Shown piece by piece: positions 10,679-18,824 of a stretch of 30,775 nucleotides of DNA. The stretch covers positions 32,768-63,542 of the forward strand of contig VHZZ01003135.1 in NCBI GenBank assembly GCA_009801015.1, written 5' to 3'. The stretch comes from Silene noctiflora. Lineage: Eukaryota; Streptophyta; Magnoliopsida; Caryophyllales; Caryophyllaceae. Made by a program: the position numbers and the translations under genes. The notes beneath the pieces are model-generated. The model saw only the letters and a program-made list of their open reading frames with translations, was not told where the DNA came from and did no database searches. Position 1 is the first letter of the stretch. Each line of letters starts with the position of its first letter.

Positions 10679-10790
10679 TTTTACGCCTTTATGTGACCTT
10701 GAAAGAGGATGTTGTGAAAATTAAGGTCGTTGCTTCCTTTTTCAGTAGCCACAGTAACCTCTTATAAGATACTACGAGGCTCCCTTGAAA
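8899..10790 (-). repeat. Inverted duplicate of the gene 5 promoter-exon 1-intron 1 block
   Basis: The reverse complement of this stretch aligns with about 23860-25622. Promoter-proximal DNA is recognisably similar, including a CTTATAAGAGGTT block. The 5' part of exon 1 is diverged. Positions 9997-10530 are identical by eye to 24127-24660 except at three N bases. About 9770-9930 is nearly identical to the start of gene 5 intron 1. The rest of the intron is diverged but collinear, down to a shared AAGGCATAATTT block at about 8899. The right-hand limit is uncertain. Confidence 0.85.
9311..9531. repeat. Short direct repeats in gene 2 intron 1
   Basis: A 47-bp unit at 9416-9462 recurs at 9485-9531 with one visible mismatch (period 69 bp). 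A further partial copy, starting ATTTGTCATTCTAAACTAG, lies at about 9311-9338. No corresponding array was found at the equivalent place in gene 5 intron 1, so it seems to have grown after the duplication. Confidence 0.8.
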
Positions 10791-10799
10791 AGTCTGACA

Positions 10800-12009
10800 G
10801 TGAATAGTCTAAGTACCATCGGAATAATGACTTGTATGAGGGAATTCCAAGTTATTCTTGACTTATCTACCTTGCCAAATAATCTGAATTCGCCCGTCGG
10901 ATTGAATCTCCTTTTAACCACTTCCTGAACGTAAATGCTATCATGGATTTTTCTACCTTCTTAGACGAAGTCAATGTTGCATTTATACACAACCTTTTGT
11001 ATGCACCTTAAGCTTCATTAGGCCTTGCTCTTCATTGAAAATATCTCAACTGAATAAAAATTAAATCCAAAAGAATAATGTCTTACTTCGTCTCGCGATA
11101 TACCCTGCCGTGCTGTTTAAAATTTGACACGACACATTATTGTGATCAAGTTATAAATATTTCGAAGGTTACCACATGAGTATGTTAAAAATGTTTAATA
11201 TCGTGAACATTGTACCTAGCATACGTTTTAGGAAGGCTAAGTTAAGCTAATATTTCCACAGGGAAATGACATTTCACATTCCTCATGTTTCTTGCTCATC
11301 ATTGGCATCATTCAGTTGTATACAAAGTAGGATATAAAGGCATAGTATCAAATGTTTATCACAGTTGTGCTATTGCCTTTGGTTGTCATGACCTAATCGC
11401 TCTAAATGAAGTTAATATAATCTCAAAATGTGGCGAAATGTGATCGCGTTTGTAGCCAATATTTAGGACCATGATATTAGAAGTAGATGAAGAGCATTGA
11501 GCAATCAGTAGTCAGCAGTCAAAGCTCAATGTTGAAATAGGATAGTTTGAACCTGAAAAGCTACTTGCCTTCTAGACAAGTTCTAACTACTTGGTCACTT
11601 TTGACTTTTGATATTTTTCTATACATGGCATTTGATAGTACTTAATATTCTTGCAGATGTTAAAAATGTGTCTATTTTTCAGTTAATTCTTGTTCACTTC
11701 AGAGGGATTAATAATTAAATCGCGGACTATCTTGACGATGACAAAATATTCTAAGTTGTTTTCGTTTTCAAATTTACCCGCCTTATCCATTTTTGTACCC
11801 CTGTTATTCTTTGCAGTTGTACTCTTTTTGAAAATATGCGTGGATAATTTTGAAAAATGGTGCAAATGCATATAATGAGAGGAGTGAGTAGTTTAAGGCT
11901 TTAAGCAACTGCCTTAAACTTCATAAATCCACTAACTTGTATACCGTTGATCTATGTAAACCAAGGATTATGTATAAATAGTGAAAACAAAACTCTGCTG
12001 GTGAGTGAT
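10800..12009. other. Spacer upstream of gene 2
   Basis: AT-rich spacer containing one relic ectodomain exon (annotated separately at about 11232-11312). The overlapping 61-62 aa frames on both strands at 11.68-11.88 kb have no domain and are not called. Nothing else is recognised. Confidence 0.5.
11232..11312 (-). pseudogene. Relic of an LRK10L-2-type ectodomain exon
   Basis: Read on the minus strand, about 80 bp match the start of the mature ectodomain in genes 1, 3 and 4: ANDE, then after a frameshift HEEC, a phenylalanine-proline-cysteine core, and CGNISL, ending at a stop. The spacing of the two Cys matches gene 1 Cys35/Cys41. Neither the signal peptide nor the rest of the exon is recognisable. 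It lies upstream of the gene-5-like exon 1 of gene 2, where a displaced original gene 2 first exon would be expected. Confidence 0.65.
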
Positions 12010-12420
12010 TCTCTTGCTGTTATACTTGCAGGTTGCTCTACGTTGGTTATATAAATGTTTCTGTAACAACCGCCCATGATTGGTACTTCGTGTGAGCTTT
12101 ATGCGGGCTTTTAGAATGGGTAAGCGTACTTTGTCAAGCCCTCCATCTCAAATTTCTTCCTTGATCATCAAACCAACAATTCTTGGTATTTGGATGTAGA
12201 GTTGTTGCTCTGCGGATGAGCTTCATCTACTGCTGAGTTGCTACTCTGTCATCTGTGGCCTTTTTTTTTTTGCTCAAACTGCAGATAGTTTGTGTTTCGA
12301 AATTTCTGGTATGATACTACAATATATGGAGTAGATAGTTTTGCATTCATTAATATGGCTCTATCTACCTACTTTCAACATGATGCTTCCCAAAAACCCA
12401 AGCTAGAAAGGTGCAATCAC
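12010..12420. repeat. 3'-flank repeat, copy C (downstream of gene 3)
   Basis: Third copy of the flank block seen at about 810-1250 and 5515-5975, closest to copy B. It begins with a CTTGCAG then GTTGCTCT block and contains the TTTGTCAAGCCCTCCATCTC block. It is non-coding and marks the 3' edge of the gene 3 unit. Confidence 0.72.
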
Positions 12421-12713
12421 GCAAAGCTTATTTTGGTAAGACATTATTATATTGAAGAACGACTTTAAGCCACCTGATACTAATTACCGCCATACTAACA
12501 TCAGGTATATACATTAATATTACTTCGTATTATTCTATATATGTGTTTGGTGGTACCGAGTTTTAGTAGCAGCCGGTGGCTCCCTATCGCATTCCCATTA
12601 TAATTGTGGAATCTATTTCTGGATGCCTATAGATGGGTATGCCTTCGATTGCTGAGGAACTATAGACAAAAGGAGTTTTCAGTAGAAAGATATCTTGTCG
12701 ATTCTGTTGCCAC

Positions 12714-14307
12714 TTAGGCTTGTATCAAGGATTGGTTTAATTTTTCTATTGAAATTGGGGCACTACTAGAAGAAATAGGCTGTGATACTGGAGGAGTAAA
12801 CAAAGAGAGAGTGTCAGGAATTTGCATTGCCTCTAGTGGCCCTTCCAGCATTTCCACCACCCTACTCATTGGCGGTCGTCTTGATGGGTTTGTTTGTATG
12901 CACCACAAGCTCACAAAAACCATTTTTTGAAAATTTTTCTTTTTCATATCCATTCAATAAATCTTGATCGACTATTTCTTCTGTTTTTCCAGCTGCTTGT
13001 ATATCCATTGAGGAAGATACTGCTCACTATTATGTTCAACTTGAGCATTCAAATTATTCCGACAACCAACCATATCCAAAACCAACATTCCATAGCTGTA
13101 AACATCTGATTTTTGAGAGATGCCGCCAAAACCGTTAAGATATACTTCAGGAGTAATAAATCCCACAGTTCCCCTCGCTCCTGACATAGATATTATACTG
13201 TCATTCTTCTTGAAAGGCTTAGCATGACCAAAATCTGAAATTTTAGGGCAGAAATTTTCATCTAGTAAAATATTATGAGGCTTGATGTCAAAGTGAACTA
13301 ATCTTGTATTACAACCTTGGTGTAAGTACTCAAGACCTCTTGCTATCCCGACTGCAATCTTGAACAATTCATCCAAATCCAGTAATTGGTGGCTATTCTT
13401 CGCATATATAAACTTCTCGAGAGATCCATTAGGCATCAAGTCGTACAGGAGAGCTCTTCTCTGACCCTCAAAGCAAAACCCCAATAGTGTGACGACATTC
13501 ACATGGTTAGTCCTTGCAATACTCGTAACTTCATTGATAAATTCTTCTGCATTTCCCTTAGATTCCTTCAAAAGTTTGACTGCCACAAGTTGGTCTCCAT
13601 GTTTCTTCGGGAAAGCATCAATGTCTTGACTATCTGTAGAGTGTCTTCTTTTATTATACAACCTGCATTCATCCAAAAGAGGGAATTCAAATTTTTATAT
13701 CCCTTGGTGTTAGCCAGAAGTATCTCCTATTGACAGCTTAGAGCAGTCTCCTTTAGAAAGACAACTTGTTTAAGAGATGAGAGCTCTTACTACTTACACC
13801 AACAAACTTGGGTAAGACGGAAGTTAGTGTAGATGATTACACATTTATATTTTTCTTATGACTGCTTGGAGATTATCTCTAAGAGGCGTATTGTCGTAAG
13901 TTATGAACACTGTCTCTCATCATCTTTAAAAAACTTCAAAAAACATTCATTGAGGTTGCATACCTAAAATTATTCCCACAGCTTTGTATACCTTGTGGAA
14001 AATGGATCCTGTAAAAAAATTATTTGAGGTTATAAGACCATTTTAAAAATAATGAACAATATGAGAAGTAACTAGCTCATACAAACACACATGTTACGAC
14101 AATCATCAAAACCTAACAAAAATCATGCTCTAGCATAGATCAACTGAGTGGGAGCGTAACTGCTTAAGTTAATGTCTCACACTGAAATGGCCTCTTACAT
14201 TCCTCATTCTTCTCGTCATTGGCATGAGGAAATTTTTGTGGTCGGAGAAAGTGAAAGATTAAGAGCATGAGAAGTTCGGTAGACAGAAAACAAAGCACCA
14301 ATTTCAT
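12714..14307 (-). pseudogene. Gene 3: LRK10L-2-type receptor kinase pseudogene
   Basis: Close relative of gene 2's kinase with several disabling lesions. Exon 1 (ATG 14307) keeps a signal peptide and the first cysteine motif (ECKRPFQC), then loses homology and stops at 14164, so most of the ectodomain is deleted. Exon 2 (14008-13964, 45 nt) keeps good splice sites. The kinase exon (about 13676-12714) lacks the stretch encoding the end of the membrane helix. It also lacks about 39 codons including the glycine-rich loop, joining KKHGD directly to LVAVK. The HFD loop and DFG (followed by His) remain. Near 12975 one A is missing from an A-run relative to gene 2. Reading frame is regained by about 12950, leaving two in-frame stops between. 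No active kinase is expected. Confidence 0.85.
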
Positions 14308-14399
14308 TTTTGGGTGGGAGGTTCTGGGTAGCATTTGAGCACGATTTGTGTGAAATTATGTGCTAGAAATCAGACAGTTGTGATGAATGTGGGATAAAG

Positions 14400-15241
14400 G
14401 AGTTGTTAGTCGAACAAGACTGCTAATGGAGTCCAGCCTTATGTGAATGTTCCACTACATTTACATTTGGTGAGGGGTGCTGAGTTGTGGAAGAAAGCGT
14501 TTTTACGACTAATAACAACTGAGATATGATGTCTCCGGAGTCCTATTATTTGACTTGACGACAAAAGAAAATTTGTCATTTTCGGGATGGTGTAGTGTGA
14601 AATTAAAAATCAGAAATCAGAATACATTTTCTTCCAGGTCTTACAATCTATATGTATCAAACAAAAAGTTTCATATGTAGGAGATAAATAAAATCACCAT
14701 GGCAGAACATTTTTACTTTTCTCAAGTCAGTAGAGTAGTTGAGTGCACAGTTAGTTTTTTGGGGAAGATGGCAGTAGAGTAATCATAGTATCCATGGCAA
14801 CTTTAGTTCCATGCCATTTCATTCAGCTGTCCAATACCCTACGTCATAGGCGCAGGTTCAAGCCCAACTAAGTGTGGTTCTATCATAAAACCAATTGATT
14901 ACTGCGGTAGCACACTTGCCCTATACAGAATGTTCTATTGCATCTTCCTACATTGGACTAGCTCACACGTGTTTCTATAATATGTTTTCTTTTCTTTTTT
15001 TTTTGGTGTGCAGGGAATTGCAAGGGTGTTTTGAGGCTTACAGGTTTGAACTCCGACCATGAGTAACACTCTTTACGATATGTACACATGATGCTAACAA
15101 ACATATTAGTAATAACAAAGATCGTGAAAAACTTACGCTGGCCGGTTTTGAACCCTATCATGAGAAACATTCCTTATGAGTTATGACATCTTCCCATGAT
15201 GCTGACATAAATACTAATAACAAGAGATCAAGGATTCGTAC
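14400..15241. other. Spacer, probably intron 1 remnant of gene 4
   Basis: About 14540-14720 resembles about 7860-8080 in gene 2 intron 1, sharing GGGATGGTG, ATCAGAATACATTTTYTTCC and GGCAGAACATKTTTACTTTT blocks in order. It is therefore intron DNA of the tandem family. The kinase exon of gene 4 is absent. Short GGTTC/GTTTGAAC motifs at about 14.86, 15.05 and 15.15 kb resemble tRNA T-loop (B-box) sequence, but no tRNA folds around them. Confidence 0.5.
15044..15232. repeat. Diverged tandem duplication next to gene 4 exon 1
   Basis: About 15044-15127 and 15144-15232 share GTTTGAAC/GTTTTGAACCC, CATGAG, CATGATGCT and ACAWAY-TAATAACAA blocks in the same order. The second copy ends at the splice-donor side of the gene 4 ectodomain exon. 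It is non-coding. Confidence 0.55.
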
Positions 15242-15931
15242 CTTTACCATTGGAATTGCATTTGATACCATAAGGCGGATCTGGGCAATAACAAACAAAT
15301 TTGAACTTTTCTGTATCATAACCGCACTCCCCACCTGATTCCAGACAATCATCACAGAGATCGTTGTCTGCAATCCACTCTAGCTCAAAAGCATAGCGAA
15401 AAATGTGGGTAAAGTTGGCCAAATTTACTATACTCAAATAGTGATAGTAGGCTATTGGCACCAAAATCTTTCTCTTGCATAAATGAACAAGCTGGGAGGA
15501 TTCTGCATTGTTGGTTATGAAGAAATACTCTGTCCTATTACTACTTTTGCTATCACATGAATATTCATACCCATTTACTGTCGTCACGTTTGAACTGCAA
15601 TCATAGAAGATTGTGATATTCTCGACAATTATTGTATACAAGGGTCGTGTTTATGGTGGTGTTGGAAAGATTTTGAAGGCAGGAATCTATACCAATAGGC
15701 AGGACGGTTTACTAAATCATAGAAAGGGTAGCTTAAGTTAATATTTCCGCATTGGTATGGCCTCTTACACTCCTCATACTTGTCACCATTGGCATAAGAT
15801 GATTTATGGAGTTTTAGAAAGTGAAAGGCTAAAAGCACGAGCAATTTATTTGGTTGGCACGACACAAAACTCCATTTTGTAGTTCCGGAGAAGGTTTCGG
15901 GTAGAAAACTTTTGAGTTGGGAATCAATCAA
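15242..15931 (-). pseudogene. Gene 4: orphan LRK10L-2-type ectodomain exon, broken
   Basis: Ectodomain exon related to gene 1, with signal-peptide remnants, the EECKRPYQCGN cysteine motif and a SYPFY segment. Relative to gene 1, about 50 codons are missing after NRPAYW, including the GYPGF motif. A frameshift then follows near 15645. The remainder reads through ITIFYDC, LEWIADNDLCDDC and CYCPD to an AAAG|GTACG donor at 15242/15241. Another frameshift lies within the signal peptide, because the ATG corresponding to gene 1 runs quickly into a stop. No exon 2 or kinase exon follows before the 5' end of gene 3. It could encode at most a broken secreted fragment. Residue patterns place it with genes 1 and 3, not with gene 5. 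Confidence 0.82.
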
Positions 15932-15959
15932 TTATGTAGAAGCTAGAAAGCAGGGTAGA

Positions 15960-16104
15960 TGAACTAGTTAAGGGTGCCAACGAAACCAAACTTCTCGCTT
16001 GGTTTTCATGTCAATGTAGAAGGAAATCAGCTGAACTAGTTAAAGGCTGCCAACGAAACCAATCGTCTTGCTTGGGTTTCATGTCAATTTTGAAGGAAAT
16101 CAGC
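15960..16104. repeat. Tandem duplication of a 72-73 bp unit
   Basis: Units 15960-16031 and 16032-16104 both start TGAACTAGTTAA and end GGAAATCAGC, with a few mismatches. They lie directly upstream of gene 4 exon 1 in the minus-strand sense, in promoter-proximal DNA. Non-coding. Confidence 0.85.
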
Positions 16105-16637
16105 AACTAATACACGTTTTTTTTGGCAACTTCTGCACATTTTCCTCCTGAAAACTCTTTACCAAAATTGTCTTTCTCAAACTTGTAGTTCGAAGTTCAC
16201 TGACAGTGACAATTATCCCTCCACATTTCCCTTTCGACAGCTCCGGATGGCTATTTAGTAACTTCCATTTATTTTGAGATCATATTTGTAGGTGTATCTT
16301 TTTACTGCGATAGGACTCATAGGGGGTATGAAATTCTCCAGACGACTGTTAGGGGAATCTCTGTTATGAAATTCTGATAAATGCTTGAGGATTACCTGAA
16401 GAGGTCTTTTAACTTACTCCGGACGACTGTTAGGGGAATCCAACTTGGCAAAACTGACAACCCCCGGACCCAAATTAGAACCAAATGGAACAACCTGAAA
16501 TGAAGTTACATGCCAAGAAGTAATACAGCCATTTATAGTAAAGATTGCCATTAGGGCCTGACAAGTCCTTTTCGAAAGGATGGAGCCGAAACTAATGGTT
16601 TTACATAGCAGTCCCTCTATCCCACATTCCCACTACA
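16105..16637. other. Spacer with a short kinase relic and a repeated 19-20 bp motif
   Basis: A block CTCCRGACGACTGTTAGGGG occurs twice (about 16334 and 16421). A short kinase-exon relic at about 16250-16303 is listed separately. No gene is present. Confidence 0.5.
16250..16303 (-). pseudogene. Possible relic of the juxtamembrane-kinase start
   Basis: Bases 16285-16303 match exactly the part of gene 2 exon 3 that encodes KRYTYK at about 7240-7258. The adjoining bases are weakly similar (T-rich, GAG). On the minus strand this reads KRYTYK followed by a Leu-Lys-Ile-like stretch, then decays. The exact match is only about 19 bp, so chance similarity is not excluded, but the site lies in the right order and orientation for another decayed unit. 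Confidence 0.35.
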
Positions 16638-17948
16638 TGTAATACCCTCATTCACCAAAGTGCCTTACCAAGGCCCCCTTAGGAATAGAGGTGTTACCAT
16701 CTCGGTTTCCCGAGGTAATGATAATCAAATAGACAATAGCGAAACATACTTTAATAAATGAATTTAAACTGGTTACATAACAAAAACCAAAATGTCAAAC
16801 TAAAAGATACAACCGTCTTAAAAGTCTGATAACTAAACTAACAAAAGCAGACACAGCGGAAGACTTCTAATCTCGTGGTAATCACCCAGCTATCCCATGT
16901 GCATAAATGTATCAAACCTGCTCAACAACTGTTCACCATCCCCGAATGAATCACCACAGTTTTCAAAACATAAAACGAGGTTAGTTACTGACAACACAAA
17001 CCAAATACAGAAACACAACACAAACACACCAACTCCTCCATCACACCATATCACCAACTACACACCAAGGTGAGTAGCCCTGCCAGTGGGGGACCGCAAC
17101 CGTTCCCACCTAAGCCCCGCTCATCTTATCCGAGCGAAAACCCATGTTTATTAATGTGCACATCTCCTCCTGTGACGGGTTCCACAGAGGGCGAATCAAG
17201 GGCATGAAGTCACTCCCGCAAGTGACTTTACTCAACCGAGGACGCACCTCGCAACATAGACATCGCACGATTCCACCATACCACATCATCCAACCAAACA
17301 TCCATAAACATATTAACAAACACACTATATACATACACATGAAGTCAATAACCGATCGAGTAGGGAAACCCTACCTGAATAGAAATCACCACGTAGCAAT
17401 CAACGCTCAAAAGTGCTCCTCTACGAATTCACCTCCTAAATAAACATATAATCACACAATCACAATCACTACCACAAAACCCCCAATTATCCCAAAACAC
17501 TCAATTAGGGTTTAACCAAAATAGGCTAAACAACATAAAAACGGTACACAAGACTTACCCACGAGACAACGATCGCAACAGCGTAAAGAACTCCGAAAAC
17601 CGACAACACTAGCCTTTGGATTTGCCAACAATGCGAAGAACACAACTTACGTTCTCTCTTTGTTTTTGAAAGGTTTTAAGAAAAAGATGAATGTAAAATG
17701 AAAAGAAACTGTCGACCAGATTAACATATTAATCTCACGTTATTAACAAAGTCCGACTAAAAAGACTCGTAAGACTGACTTACTCGATCGAGTAAATGAT
17801 CGAGTAAGTGACTTACTCGATCGAGTGCCACCCTTACTCGATCGAGTACCCAACAACCAGACTCTGATTGTAAAACGCACTTACTTACTCGATAGAGTAA
17901 GTCCTACTCGATAGAGTAGCTACAGACACAGAAAACCGTAGTATTACC
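16638..17948. mobile_element. Probable solo LTR (about 1.3 kb), TSD CTACA
   Basis: The element starts TGTAATACC and ends GTATTACC, near-inverted termini with a probable A-to-C change in the last base. It is flanked by the 5-bp direct repeat CTACA at 16633-16637 and 17949-17953. It has no gag-pol coding region. The conserved-looking block with GTGCCTTACCAAGG and CATCTCGGTTTCCCGAGGTA resembles Ty3/gypsy-like plant LTRs as I remember them; this was not searched. Orientation is undetermined. The 99-aa frame at 17144-17443 lies inside it and has no domain. A single LTR fits loss of the interior by LTR-LTR recombination. Confidence 0.6.
17780..17918. repeat. Cluster of ACTCGATCGAGT palindromes
   Basis: Three perfect 12-bp palindromes ACTCGATCGAGT lie at 17782-17793, 17815-17826 and 17836-17847. 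A half site follows the first. Two variants, ACTCGATAGAGT, lie at 17888-17899 and 17906-17917. All sit near the right end of the solo LTR. They could be transcription-factor sites or simply lineage-specific LTR sequence. Confidence 0.9.
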
Positions 17949-17953
17949 CTACA

Positions 17954-18465
17954 ATCTTTCTGTTTAGTTACATGGAAACCACTATATAATAGAATTAATG
18001 AAAAGTAGAGAGAAATGTTAATTTGGAATAGCTGACATTATTGATACTGTGTTATGACTACCCTTTGGTGTGTACAAGTTGGTGGGATGTTCAGGACACA
18101 GCACATGCACCAGGAAAGATTATCAGTATTAATGTGTATGATTGTACTATTTGGCTTTGTTTTACTGACAAGTATTAATAGCTATTGACATGAAATTTTC
18201 ATTATTGATCATTTGTAATGTTTCGTTTTCAATGAATCAAAAGACTCGACTAATGTTATGATAAGTCAATGCAATTTTCATTATGGGTTATCTATATGCT
18301 CCTCCCTTGTTGTTAACATAGAGGTCAGACTACATACATCCGACCCCCTTATCTCGTAATTTGCACAAGCTCTTGAAGGCCTAGGGTAATATTGTTACTA
18401 TGGAAATCAGGAAGCAACCTCCAACATTTAACATAAGGAGTACGCACAAGTGAATACAACCAATC
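17954..18465. other. Spacer between solo LTR and Ty1/copia element
   Basis: AT-rich DNA with no coding exon, RNA gene or repeat that I can recognise. Confidence 0.5.
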
Positions 18466-18470
18466 CCACC

Positions 18471-18729
18471 TATTAACAGTATATTTGCACATACTATTTC
18501 CAGCTCATACGATCAAATCACCAACTCACAAGATCAATTCCATCCTACATATTCTCTCAATCAAGCTATCATATCTTGTAAATATAGCAATGGCATAATT
18601 TTGTCAATCAATTAGCATCTTTGTATTGGCTCCTCTCCTCTCCTTATTTAGTTGTATATCCTCTCTATATATACTGTAACTTTAGGTCATCAATAACACA
18701 CACAATTCATTCTAAACTCAAGTCTTATA
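18471..18729 (+). repeat. 5' LTR of Ty1/copia element 1
   Basis: 259 bp, beginning TATTAACAG and ending CTTATA immediately before the PBS. A TATATATA stretch near 18666 is a likely TATA box. It aligns throughout with 22801-23054 and carries a 5-bp CTCCT-type expansion absent from the 3' copy. The termini are TA..TA-like rather than the usual TG..CA. Confidence 0.92.
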
Positions 18730-18741
18730 TGGTATCAACGA
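18730..18741 (+). other. Primer-binding site (tRNA-iMet type)
   Basis: TGGTATCAACGA directly follows the 5' LTR. It matches the plant copia consensus TGGTATCAGAGC at its first eight bases, the complement of initiator-Met tRNA 3' end. Confidence 0.88.
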
Positions 18742-18824
18742 GTCTCAATCGATCCAACCTTCTACGACCTAAACGACACTCTTTCAAACGCCCCCACCAC
18801 CAGCTCTCTCACCCGTGTATCACC

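Noticed and set aside
17144..17443. 99-aa and 76-aa overlapping frames on both strands
   Set aside because: They lie within the probable solo LTR, have no recognisable domain and no splice context.
17780..17918. Regularly repeated palindromes considered as a CRISPR array
   Set aside because: Spacing is irregular, units are 12-bp palindromes, and the context is a plant LTR.
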